From Liolophura sinensis (Eukaryota; Mollusca; Polyplacophora; Chitonida; Chitonidae): a DNA stretch of 60,000 nt. The position numbers and the translations under genes are program-made. Positions 23,905 through 36,231 of this stretch are shown here, one piece after another; position 1 is the first letter of the stretch, and every line of letters begins with the position of its first letter. The DNA lies in assembly GCF_032854445.1 (NCBI RefSeq), contig NC_088299.1, forward strand, positions 1,465,001-1,525,000, in the 5' to 3' direction. The notes beneath the pieces were generated by a model. That model was not told the origin of the DNA and ran no database searches. It was given only the letters and a program-made list of their open reading frames with translations.

Positions 23905-26900
23905 TTACTCGAAGCAATCTGTTTCCTTACGACCATAGACTAGACTGCCATTGTATATAATAAGGGAACAGTTCTTGAGTAGAGCTTTAGACTAAGCTTC
24001 ATTGAAATAAATAAATAAGCAAGTTACAATGAGACCTTGGCATTTTCAGAAAGGAGTTAAATTATGTGACCTTGGCAAAGGTTATCCAGAGCAGATGGTT
24101 ATTGTTTACTTTAAAATTGATTCACTTCCTGCCCATGTTATTGGTGTTTTCTCTGTGCTCCTTTGCACAGGCGCCATTTTTTGGTTTGTGCTCGTGTTTT
24201 ACTGTTTTTCGGGTTACTGTTTTATGTATCATTACACTTCTGCAATATATCGCAGAATGTTTTTCTATGATCAAGTGATACAATATTTGTCAGTGTTAGT
24301 GTCAATGACAGTTTTCATTACACATATCATGATGTTAGTATTTTTCACTGCATTATTATTAGGATTGATAGAAATGACTAAAATTTAAGTCTATGATCAG
24401 ATAAAATGTATGTGGCCCAGTATTCCTGACACTTTCTGCAGGGGTGGGGGGTGTTTGGTGGGGATGGTGTGGTTAGTACCGTGCCATACTCCTGTATTTC
24501 TTCACGTAATAGTTTTATGCAACCCAGTGTACTTAAATAATCTGACACTTTGGTGGCATAATCTGTACAACCATTTTTTATCTCTTCTTTGCAGAGCAAG
24601 TCGAGGTATTGTGAGTGTTTTTTTTTTGGGGGGGGGGGGCGGATGTCAGTGTGGCAGAGTAAGGTTTTATGTTGATGTTTAGTTTTCAGTAGATCTTCCT
24701 GATGAATATGTTTAGAAGATGTAGACTTCTAAATTCTGCAATGCATAATTTGTTTTCCGAAATTAGATTTTCTGTGTAATTAGATACTGAGTATGGTTTT
24801 GTGTTTGGGCCAGCTAGTTCTACAGGTAACGCTAAATCTTTATGAACATGTTGTGAAGTCGACATTTTAATTTTGAGATTTTATTTCATTTTTTGTTTAA
24901 AGTTAAATTAATACCAAATTTATGGAATTCCCAATTTTGGTATATGTTATCCCATACTGATTGATGGGAAGGTTTTAAATTCTTACATTGTTCACTACAT
25001 CTTAAGGCTTTATGAACCTGATTTGAAGATTTGCACCTTTTATAAAATATGAAATAATGCAAATAGGCATTTTGCCAAAGTGCAGGGTTTTAGTCGTTTT
25101 GTCTTCTGTTAGAATCCGTTTCAGTTGAGTGGATATTGAGTGGTGTATCATGTCACTCAGTTGAGAGTTACCGATTGTATGTGGCTACATAAATGAAGTG
25201 TCCCATCATCTTGGGCTGCCAATTAAACTGATGCAGTAATCAGTGAGCAGCCAGGATTCTCACAACACTTCTTGTGTATTGTACATCACCTATAGGTTAT
25301 CTTAGACTAATGAAAGGTACCGTTTAGTAAATATTCATTAATCCTGGTGAACTAGATCAAAAGGAAGTAGTTTTATAACCCCATACACATATATAAACAT
25401 GAGATACAGTTTATTTGTAGAAAAAAGATGACAGAAATATAGATGGTTGTATACTTTTAGAAAGACTTGATGAATAGAGACTTTGACACTTGCACGTACT
25501 TGTTGTTCAGGTATTTCACCGATTGCTGTATCATTGGTGTACATGTACCCAGGGTTCCTGGATAATGGATTTTTTTCTCCCAAACACGGATATTTGTGAA
25601 CGTAGACTAATTGCATCTGAACAGGAACATTGTACCTGTATGCACCTGTTCATGTATGCTGCTGCTTTGATGTTCTGGAATCAGGGGACAGGTCATATTT
25701 TCACTCTGAACATAGTAAATGACTGAGTCATCTACAGGTTGAAAGAAGGGCTTATGTTTAGGTAGTAAACACTCAGAGTTAGACAGTACCATTAGTACTG
25801 TGAGAATCCTGTATCGTGTACTTAACTCATTATTCATGTGCTTAAAAAATTTACCTCACAATAAAATCTTATTTAAGAAGCGCTGTTTAGTCACCAGTCC
25901 AAAAGGAAAAATATCATGCCAAACAAACGCTAAATGTTGGATGTGTCTTGCATAAATTTACGCTGACTTTGTTTACCGAACATTTAATGGAGTTTGGCAT
26001 CGCCATTGTCTGTTCAACGGATAGTGTTCTGTGATCTTATGTAAGTAGACGATATACATGTGGAATTGGGGTGGAATTTTCAGTCAGATTTGTTCAAGAC
26101 TCCCAGTAGCCCTTTTGGGTAATGCTGCAGTTGTGGAGTACCTGAGAGTGGCATGTGCATGTACTTGTATGTTTTTGTCCAGAATAATAAATAAATGTTC
26201 ATATAGTATTCATAGATACACAATATAATTATTAATGATGGTAATAATCTTGGAATGGACTTCACAGTCTACATACATACTGTAAATCTTCAGCCTTTTC
26301 AACCACCTGCTCACAATTATTATCAGAATGATTGTAAAAATGATTTGTTTGTGTAGTTGAACATGACATTAGTCTGGGTTTTATCATGAGATCCAGTACC
26401 CAGGTACTTGTACAGTAAGACTGTGAAAAACTTGTGAAGAGATCATTTTCTATGTCAGCATGAACTCCTGTGATTTTTCTGTTGTACATTTGTTCTATTA
26501 GTATGAAAGATGGGCATGGACTTGTGGTACAGTGTTCAGGTGTCCCAGAGTACATTTGAACACCTGACGAAGCAATGGCCCTTCTGTGGATGTTATACCA
26601 TTTAGCACACGTGTACAGTATACATTTACACACATTGTACATTTAAAATGGTGTGTAACATTCAGCTGTGTAGCTTGCTCTCCACCTCGCCATATATTGA
26701 TGTGTTGCCACTGAAAATTGAGTTCTGTTTTCTGCTCTCCTGTTTTAGGAAAATTACCTGTACAACACCTGTAATTAATCAATCAACATAGCACTTTCAG
26801 AGCAGCCATCCAGGTGTTGTATCGGGTTTCTCGTCGAGACTGTAACTAATATGGATTTCCATTATACCCATAACGATTGCATACCTGCACTATATATTAT

Positions 26901-27827
26901 TCAAGTCTGTTTTTCCGTAAATTTTTTTAATCGTATAATGAAGCTTATTTTATTTAGCAGCTATGGGCAACAACCCATACAGTACAATACTTACTGAAGG
27001 AACATATACATTTACTTCTTGCTATAACTCAGCTAAACGGGTTTCATTACCGGTTATGCAAACTGAATTTTTGGGTGGCATATTGGAAAAGGGTAGGATG
27101 TCATTTATTATACAAGAAACTGCTGATGTCTAATCACAGGTCTCTGTCGTCAAGTTTGTTTTTTACAATGTGTGATATCCAAGCGTATACATATACAGCA
27201 TGCATTGAAATAAAAATGGTGGCCTCATGGTTTGAGATGAATAGGTTAAGAGTTATCTCTACCACTTTCACAAAACACAGTCTAGTGCTAAACATACTTA
27301 CCAAAAAGTATACAATGTGTGTGTATATGTGTTGTATAAGGTATAAATGCAGTGCATTATATATTGTTGTTCATTATTTTTTCTAAAGAATAAATTATTA
27401 TTAAAAATAAACATGAACTCAGAAATTATTCGTGTATTTCTTAGTATTCAAAAAGAGAAGTTAAGTTTAGTGGAACGGACTATTTTGGTTTGCCTGACTT
27501 TTTGAAAGGTGTTTTTTAATTACATTTATGTGTGTTGCTCGTTTGTAGTAGAAGAGTTTGAGTCATTATTTTCTGGAATGCAATGCGCTTCAGCCTTAAG
27601 AGGGTAACACTGGATTGCACGTAACACACTATGGAATGTAGGCAAGGTTATACGGTAAATACCCAGCCACCAATACCTGTTCCCAGATTAATTAATTCCA
27701 CCTAAAATTAGTAATAAAGCAGGTAACAGTACATCACAGCTAACACACTGTGGAATGTGTAGTGATCTGGTCTATCTTGGGCAGGTTACATGTGGCCGAA
27801 AGATACCCATCCACCTTTAGCTGTCGA

Positions 27828-28167
27828 CAGAATACTGTAGTTCACCTAATGTTTTGCCCGAAAACAGAATACTGTATTTCACCTAAGGTTAGGCCCAAAT
27901 ACAGAATAATGTATTTCACCTAATGTTTGGCCTGAAAACAGAGTACTGTATTACACCTAATGTTTGGCCTGAAAACAGAATACTGTATTTCACCTAATGT
28001 TTGGCCTGGAAACAGAGTACTGTATTTCACTTAATGTTTGGCCTGAAAACAGAGTACTGTATTTCACTTAATGTTTGGCCTGGAAACAGAGTACTGTATT
28101 TCACTTAATGTTTGGCCTGGAAACAGAGTACTGTATTTCACCTAATGTTTGGCCTGAAAACAGAGTA
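27828..28167. repeat. 37-bp minisatellite built from a MITE end (about 9 units)
   Basis: Unit: CAGAGTACTGTATTTCACCT, AATGTTTGGCCTGAAAA. The part CTGTATTTCACCTAATGTTT is the terminal sequence of MITE family A (compare 54908: CTGTATTTCACCTAAAATTT). The last unit runs without break into a full MITE-A copy at 28168. Confidence 0.92.
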
Positions 28168-28321
28168 CTGTATTTCATCCAATGTGTGACCTGAAAAAAT
28201 GCATTTTCAGAAGCATATGAGGGCCTTAGAATGATACTTCAGTTTTATCTGATAAGGTGGATGAATCAGTCAGAATCAAGCAAATGTCACTTGAAAAAAG
28301 CTAGGCTTCAGGTGAAATACA
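28168..28321 (+). mobile_element. MITE family A copy 1
   Basis: Starts CTGTATTTCATCC, contains ATGCATTTTCAGAAGCATAT, GGGCCTTA, GGTGGATGAATCAGTCAGAA and TCAAGCAAATGTCAC, and ends GCTTCAGGTGAAATAC, the inverted complement of the start. No coding capacity. Same order of blocks as the copies at 42340 and 54908. Confidence 0.85.
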
Positions 28322-30687
28322 ATATCCATGGACGATGCCAAAATTGTTGTAGTTTGTGGCTTCATATCGTAAATTTAAAAGTGGAATGTTATGCAGCATT
28401 TTACCACAGCACCTTAAGCACATTAAATCCACCTCTCTCCGGGCTCCTCTTTCCCCTCTCCTCCCCTCTCCTGTCCGTCCATCGCAAATTTCTAGCCTTT
28501 GTTTAACAGCAGCATTCTTGCCTGTTGTCGATTGGATTGTGGCGAAAGATTTAGGTGTGTATTTTGTGCCAGTGCAAATATTGCTGGGACCAGACCCTCA
28601 CTGCCATCGAGTCATTCCCCAGTCGTTGAAAATCAGCTCTATGTTAGGGATGTCCGCAGCGCTTTCACCACATCTTTATGTTTGCAGTTATCAGCTCTCA
28701 GCTATAGCAGAGTTTTACCAACTTTAATATCAGTGAGAGGACGGTTTAACATCGTAGAGATTGCTGCCATAGCACTCAACCTGAACTCAGAGTGTTTGTC
28801 ACTTTCCAATTTACTGGCCAGACTGACTGGTGTCAGTGGACCCTGCTGGTAAAGGGTTAGGGTGGACTTATCCATAGCTGTGTTTCCTGAAGGAAGTATT
28901 TTCCATTGAGGAGAAGGTCTCCAGAAGGTTTTGCACCAGTGAGCACGCCAGTACACTTCTGGTCACTGGACTGTGAAGGCTTACATGTACATGTAAGAAA
29001 GGTCTGAGCTGAATTCAAGAGAAAAGTTATAGACCAGTTAAATCACTGTTCAGCTATTCCTACCTATAGTAGTGTGCGTAGCACCAGAAGAAGTATAGTA
29101 CCCGGATAGCGCATAGTTGTGAATTTTGTGGGATCTCTAAAGAAGCATAAACTTGAACCAAACAACAATGCCCTCCAGATGCAAGGTGAGTTGACATTTA
29201 TTTTGTGTATGAATTCACCTGAGATCACAGAGAGTGTTTTTGGTGTGGTCTTTGTGTTCATTTGGTGATAGGACAAAGCTTAAATCTGTTCTATATGTAT
29301 GATTTATCAGGCTTCGTCAACCCCTGTGTAGTATCATCTGGTGTTAATGTAAGCAAATTTTGAGGGTACTTCTCTAAGAGCTAAAATATTGCTTTCTTTG
29401 AAGTTCAGATATTTTCAATATCAAAAAAAAAACATTCAATCATGAATAATCACCATACTCAAACAATTAAAGTGAGTACATTTTTTTCAAAGTTACCCTA
29501 TGACATGCCAAAATTTTGAAGAAATAGGTTACAAATGTAACATATTATGTGAAGAATGATTAATTGTAATATCCAATTAGAGAGCTCATAGAAGGGTGGG
29601 GATATGGTGTGTACACCATTTTAGACTTGACTAAAACCTCTCTGTCTGTACGTGGAGTTACATAAACACATTGGAATTGAATAAGGAAAGGAAAGGAAAT
29701 TTTCCATATATATTAGCATAATTTGTGGTAATCCGGTACATTTTGCTTCATTTAAATATGTAAATAGCATATGAAGAGAGGGTTATGCCACAGTTTAATT
29801 GTACACTCGCTCACCTTCAGTCTACATGCAAGTTTTTCTAAGCAGTGTGTAAGAAGAAAAAAATCTAGAAAAAAAAATGGGGAAATTCTATTGATACATG
29901 TATACGTGCGTGAGATATAAAATCTGTAACTGAACTCAATATCCTAAATCTTTGCTCAGTATTCCGTGAGAACATAACATAACATCAGGAAGCGTCTAAA
30001 GCACTTCAGGTACCACTCCCTTCCACTTGTATGACTTGTATTTGGCCATTCTTAAAAAGTTATTCGTTTAGTGTAACACAACTCTATTAGGAAAAATAGG
30101 CTAGGTTGGTATTTTTTTTTTTTTTTTTGTATTTTGGCAAATGAAAAAAATATGGATTTTAAAGAAATTAACACTGAGAGAAAAGGAACAAAAATAAAGT
30201 CCATCTATTACAAGGCACTATAAAAATGTTGAGTAGGACAAATGTTTTTTTTAGAGCCAGTCAGATTACCTCCAACGAACATATTTGAATGATGGCCTTG
30301 TTAATGAATTTACGAAGCATAAGCTTTGGTCACTCAGATTTTTTTTTTTATGAGAAAGATGTACTTCTGCCTCATGACAAATTTTCAATTGCCTGTTGCA
30401 TGAATAAATTAGTGTCAGTCATAATCGTTTATCCTGTATAAATATTCATGGACATTTGGTTATAAGTATCAGTTGACTCATTATACATATATAATTCTGT
30501 TAATTACCCTTATCAGTATGTGCATAGTTTCTGACAATAGAAAGTAGGGCAAGTGCATATAGAGCCACGTAGTCTTTCCTAGTAATTGAAATTTGCATAA
30601 CAATGATATGCGCTTTTTTTTTCCCCACGACTGAAAGGCCATTTAAAGGCTATGAACCTGGATTAACATGTAGATGTGCTTATATAA

Positions 30688-30880
30688 CTGTACTTTACCT
30701 AAAGTTTAGCATTTTTCAGCGACAAATTTTTCTTCATTCTGATTTATTCTTTCATCTTGTTGTACGATATTATAAATATTTTTTTGGTGAAATTTAATTG
30801 ATTTCTTATTAGAAGTGTTGGTGTCAGAAGTGTCTTTGCTGAGGCCTTTATGTGCTTCTGCAAGTGCATTGTTAAATACC
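30688..30880 (-). mobile_element. MITE family A copy 2 (degraded)
   Basis: CTGTACTTTACCTAAAGTTT, AGCATTTTTCAGCGACAAAT, TTCTTCATTCTGATT ... AGGCCTTTATGTGCTTCTGC, AAGTGCATTG: the reverse-complement order of family A (internal TTGATTCTGA and GCTTCTGAAAATGCAT). A poly-T rich insertion or decay sits in the middle. Confidence 0.7.
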
Positions 30881-32924
30881 AACCTGATCTCCACTACGCT
30901 TGTTTGAAAAAGACAAAATTTACCGTGGTCAATTCTACTCAGCCCTATTTAGTTAATCATCTGTGAAGCATCTGGCTTTAACTATGAATCTATTTTAATT
31001 TATTGGTGATAGTATGTATTAGGTTTGCAGTGATACCAGTGTTATTTTTTATAGTCACATGCACATTATAGCTTTAGCTGGAGTCACATAAATGCTTGTG
31101 TGGGGATTAATCTGTGAAGAAGTTTTAGAAAGGCATGTAAATATGGGTCTGAAAAGTCGGATACTTGTAATAAAATATTGAAACAGGTACATTTACATGT
31201 ACACATGAGTATTTTGAAGTTTCAAGTACGTCTACCAGTGCATATGTTTATATAAAGATGCAGTGCGTTCACCTATATACAGGTACAGCCTTGTGCAGCG
31301 TACAGCATTGTGGAGATGAGACAAGCTGAATGTGCTTGCAGACATTTTACCACCCACTCCTGATCTTGTAGATGTATGCAGTCTGGTCAGTTCAACTTCA
31401 TTACCTGTTAATTTGACCTGAATAGCCGTTGCAGTAATCCAGTGTAGTCTCTAAAGGTCACTCACTGACACCACCAGAGGTGATCTAATACAGTCTGACT
31501 GGATATTCGTACACGCAACACATGGCACCTGGTGTCCAGTTGAGGAAAACACATTCCTGCTGTGTTTGTTGTTATTATTATTAAAATGCTTTCACCACAG
31601 CTTTTTCCAGCTTATAAACTCTCTTCAAACATTTCCATTGACGGAGTTCTGTCAGTTTTTTTTATTTCTGTTTGCGTTTGCATGTCACCCCAATTTGGTT
31701 TCTAAGTTTGTATATTTCTATAGTATAATCACTGTTGAGGAATTAATCTGCGGTGGTTTATTGGGATATACATGTAAGTTTGCACATCTGCAAGACGACT
31801 TTTCGACTATATCTGTAATTAACTGATAACCCTCTACACGGTGCAACATTTGATATTCATGTACTGCCTCTGTTTATTTCATGTTAGTTTTATAGCGTTT
31901 AATTTAACTAAATTAACTGAACTTATCTTTGTTTCATGGATATGTACTTTTGATTAGAAGTTGAGAGCATTTACATGCTATGCGTTAGGTGTAGAGAGAT
32001 AGCACCTGTTACCACTGGCACTCTCAAATGGGCAAGCATTGTTTATCTGTTCCAGCAGTTTTTAGTCATTTCACACCCAGCACCTACCTTATATGCACAG
32101 AGCAAACACTAAAGAAGACCTTAAACAAACTCCTTCTGATAAATTTAGGTCAAATACAGAATTGACACACTTTTTGAAACTTCAATGTACCTGCACCTGG
32201 GATTTTGACAGATAGAATATGGCGTTGTCGTGCTGTTGTCATGGTGATGAGTGAAAGATGCAACAGGCTGTCAAAACATGAAGTCGTACATGATGCATTC
32301 ATGTTGAGATATAGATAGCATATCTGATGTGATTTTGTTTTAATGTTCCACAAATTTTCACCCATGTACCTGTTGTGCTCATTGTTGTGTGGGATTTTTC
32401 TGGTCCAATGCAACACAATACTGACATGGTTGATCGTTGAAATCAGTTCATTTGTACTGATCATGGACAATCCAAACTGTAATAAATGCATCGTCGAGGG
32501 ACTTTTGCTTATAACACCACACATACATATTTTTTTTCTGTACTTGCATGTATTTACCCCATAATAATAGGATGTATGCTTACGTGATAAGGACATTCCC
32601 ATGAAGATATTTTATTTGATACCCTAAATCCTGTTCCTTGCGGTGTATGCTTACACTCTGCGAGCGTTACACAACATGTGTGCCACAGACGTTTTTACCA
32701 GCTTGTATAGCCTTCATGTTTTGTAAGGCATTGGGTTGAACATACATGTACTGGTGTATTGAATGCAGAAATTTCTCCCTGCATGTGAATTGTGTTCTGA
32801 CAGCTTCTACTTTTCAAACGGGAACTGTCTGTTTTCTGTTAGAGTTGCATCAGTTTTGGTTGGTGTAGACGTGAGCCTTTTAATGGAACTGTTAGCTACT
32901 ACTTAATTTTAGGCATTTTGCTTT

Positions 32925-33075
32925 TTAGGTCTGGCAGCAACCTGTGGAAGGTCATGGGCATCCCCCTCGAGCTCTGCCCTGTTTCCTCCAACCATAATGC
33001 TGGCCGCTGTTGTATAAGTGAAATATTCTTGAGTACAGGGTAAACGACCAATCAAGTAAATAAATCAAATAAAAT
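32925..33075 (+). mobile_element. SINE family A, 3' portion
   Basis: GGTCTGGCAGCAACCTGTGG, GAGCTCTGCCCTGTTTCCTC, CAACCATAATGCTGGCCGCT, GTTGTATAAGTGAAATATTC, TTGAGTACAGGGTAA and a CAAGTAAATAAATCAAATAA tail. tRNA head missing. Confidence 0.9.
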
Positions 33076-33850
33076 ACTATTTTAAATTTTCCTGTGTACG
33101 CACATTTACATTTACAGGGCCGGCTTAGGATTACTCTCGATCTGTCTTCACTTAGGTGTTAATTGTGCGTGTATTTTAAGACAACATGCAGTTTTTCAGT
33201 GCATGACAAAATATGAAACAGCTCATGTATGTGATGTCAACTGCATGCAGGAATTTTGCCACCAGTTGAGGGAAACTAAAATATTGAATGACAAGGCCAA
33301 GACTTTCATGAAGAGAAATAACAACTCTATTAACAAACAGCAACGCAGTGGTCAGTGATTTAGGGTCGCGCTTTCTTTGGGATGGTTTTTGGGCCTGACC
33401 TCTAATCCATGTGACCACATGAGAAATGCCAGCACAGGCTCAGCAGTTTAATTCCCTTAATGATCTGACCCTGAGCTTTGACCAGCAGACAGCTGAGCTG
33501 CACTCTTGAGTGTCCCAAGTTCACACAAAATAACATCAAGGCTGTGTTACATTTAAAACTGAACTCACCTGTGTGTACTTTACAGTTTTATGTTGTATAA
33601 ACCATTCTTAAACTTTTTGATCTAATCATCGCATGTTTGAAGAGAAAGTGTCTTGAGAAGATTCACACATGCATATATGCACCTGTTTGCACATGTACAT
33701 GAAGTATATCACTGAGCTTATATCCGTTCTTGAATTTTATCAAAGATCAAATATGTACTATGTCCGTTTATAACTTTATGTGGCTCTATGTAATGGGAAA
33801 GTACATAAACTTGTATACATTGTAAGATAAGATAGTGAAAGTTGTATCTT

Positions 33851-34041
33851 GTTTCATGTGACTCATGCCGACTTCCTCTCCGGCCGTACGTGGGAAGGTC
33901 TGCCAGCAACCTGCGGATTGTCGTGGGTTTCCCTGAGCCCGGTTTCCACCCACCATATTGCTGGCTGCCGTCGTACAAGTGAAATATTCTTGAGTACCAC
34001 GTAAAACACCAATCAAATAAATTTATGAATGTTTCATATGA
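33851..34041 (+). mobile_element. SINE family A, 5'-truncated with target-site duplication
   Basis: Body about 33866-34023: CGACTTCCTCTCCGGCCGTA, GGAAGGTCTGCCAGCAACCT, CCACCATATTGCTGGC, GTGAAATATTCTTGAGTACC and CCAATCAAATAAATTTA. Flanked by GTTTCATGTGA (33851-33861) and GTTTCATATGA (34031-34041), 10 of 11 identical. Confidence 0.9.
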
Positions 34042-34047
34042 AGTCAG

Positions 34048-34280
34048 TTACCCTAAATGACCTAAAATTTTGACCAACAAAGTGCATCTGTCAATGTCAT
34101 AAAAGTAAGTGTCATAAAATATTACTTTTGATGTTGAAACTTACATTTTATAAGTAGAACATCATCGCACTTCCCAAACTAACCTTTTAGAACACCTTTC
34201 TAAAACCAGTAGAACTCTGAGAATCTGGAAACTTTAGCAGTTCAGTCATGGACAAAATTTTAGGTCATTTAGGGTGAGTT
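34048..34280 (+). mobile_element. MITE family B copy 1 with perfect terminal inverted repeats
   Basis: ACCCTAAATGACCTAAAATT at the left end (34050-34069) is mirrored by AATTTTAGGTCATTTAGGGT at the right end (34257-34276). About 230 bp, no open frame of note. It lies 7 bases after the SINE target-site duplication. A related copy is at 41385-41580. Confidence 0.88.
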
Positions 34281-35186
34281 ATAAAAACACATAGTTCCTG
34301 TAAAAGGTAGTGCACATGCACTTGTTACTGTCACAGACTAGCACTCTGATTACACGTGGGATTACATGGTAGAATTCAATTTTAAGAAGAAATTGTTACC
34401 CTGTTCAAGAGTGGTATATATCTGCAGTGTTTGGTAATGTTCCCATTCTTGTCCAAGCTCAAAGGTAATTTAGTTGTGAGGATATATAGTGTCAAACGAA
34501 CTTTCAGACTTAAACTTGGCAGTTAGACGTGCCCTGGCGTGTAAGGCTGCACCGAGTGATCATGTTTGGCTATTGCCCCTGGCCTAATTTAAGCATTTAA
34601 TCACACTGTCCAAGTGTTAATCTTTAAAGATAGGCTTTTTATTTGTCTTGGCGAGTTTGTTTACTCTGGAAATCTGTATAGTGTACCTGTTAAAAATGAG
34701 TCAGAAGTCATTGAACTGCCTTTAATCTGTCAGTAGTTTGTCTCGAATACCTGGATTTGATCAGATTGTGTCCAAGGTGATCATCAGCCAGGTAAAGACT
34801 TCCCGAAGTCCCTGCTGGGAATCAGGAGGTTATCTTTACAAGCTGGTTAGGGTACTGGGTGCGCAAGTGGGTACTCAGTTGGGAGCGCAAGTGGGTACAC
34901 AGGTGGGTGCAGGTGGAATCGTATCTGTCATACACCCATCTTTCTCACTCTTAGTGATGACAATAAAAAAAGAAATTAAAATAATAAAAAAGCCCCCCCC
35001 TCCCAAAAAAAACACTGATACATTCATACATTCATACATTCATTTTTAAGTATATAAGGTGTACACTACTACTTGTGTATCAACTATGTGTTCATGATTG
35101 AAACACATATTAGAGGACTCCCAGCAATTTTTTTATTAGAAAGTTAACAGATCTCAAAGTAAGTTTACATACTTACATGTACATAT

Positions 35187-35378
35187 GTATTGCATTTCAT
35201 CTAAAGTTCAGCATTTTCAAAGTGGCACATTTTGCTTGATTCTGATTGATATGTCCACCAACATTGATTTTTTTTCTTTTTCAAGTTTCATTTCATATCG
35301 CAAGAGGTTAAGTGTTTAAAGGTGTAATTTTTAAAGGCCTTTATGTGCTTCCCAGTAAAGTGCATTTTTACAAGCTAA
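35187..35378 (-). mobile_element. MITE family A copy 3
   Basis: TGCATTTCATCTAAAGTTCA, GCATTTTCAAAGTGGCACAT, TTTGCTTGATTCTGATTGAT, then AAAGGCCTTTATGTGCTTCC and AAAGTGCATTTTTACA, the reverse-complement order of copies at 28168 and 42340. Confidence 0.8.
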
Positions 35379-36231
35379 ACTGTTAATGAAGTATGGTATA
35401 TTGAATGGAAAATGCCTGCAACATTAAATTATTGAGTGTGTGATTGTGGGTGTGCGATTTTGTATTTGGTGCCTCTGAACCGTTAGATGGCTGCAAGACT
35501 GGCTGTCAGGCTGTACATGTAGATAACCCTGCAGTGCCTGCTGGGAAAGTGTACTTTTGTTTATATGTGGCTTTGGCTGTTTGTTTGTCTGGACAGGTTG
35601 TGTAACTGGAAATGGAAGGAAAATTAATTAATCACCCCAGACCACATTGTCCACAGTTTGCGGTGGCTTCTCAGTGTGGTTAGTGTTTAGTTAGGGAGTT
35701 GACTGGCTGGCAGGCTAGGATAAGGTACCTGTGTATATGGCGGTAATCGGTGTACAAGAAGGGCCCCTGTCTAAAGCCAGCCTTTCCTGGCATTACCTGT
35801 TCTGCTGATCGCTGCCTCACCTTTTTGTGGTGTGAGCACTTTCCGTGAAATCTGTTCGCATACAGCCTTTCATCCACTCCCAAATATTGAGACTGGAATA
35901 AAAAAAAAAAAAACTTGCAAATCTTTTCTTGCATATGTATGGTGCCTAATCCACAGGGGAAGTGAGTTCTTCGGAGCAGGGCATGCGTCATTTCCCCTTT
36001 ATCCTCACTGCTATGGATCTGCTTCCAGAGACCTGACAGGATGCACCCTCCCCAGCCGGGGTGCATGGGACACACACACATCCTGGCCCTAATCTACATG
36101 TACAACCTCTTGTCCAGATAGGAGACCGTTTCTCAAATCTCAACTGAGTATTCTAGCAAAATTGAGGATATGAGCTCGCATGTTTGTTTTACTTGTATTT
36201 ACAAACATGTTGTTAACACATGCTCATTGTG

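Noticed and set aside
24029-24388. 119-codon hydrophobic plus-strand frame, possible small membrane protein
   Set aside because: T-rich sequence gives hydrophobic residues by default; no recognised family, no splice or promoter context, inside an intron.
28231-28852. Overlapping plus-strand frames of 91, 123 and 117 codons
   Set aside because: Three overlapping registers are open, none has a recognisable domain, and the first starts inside a MITE. A GC-richer island only.
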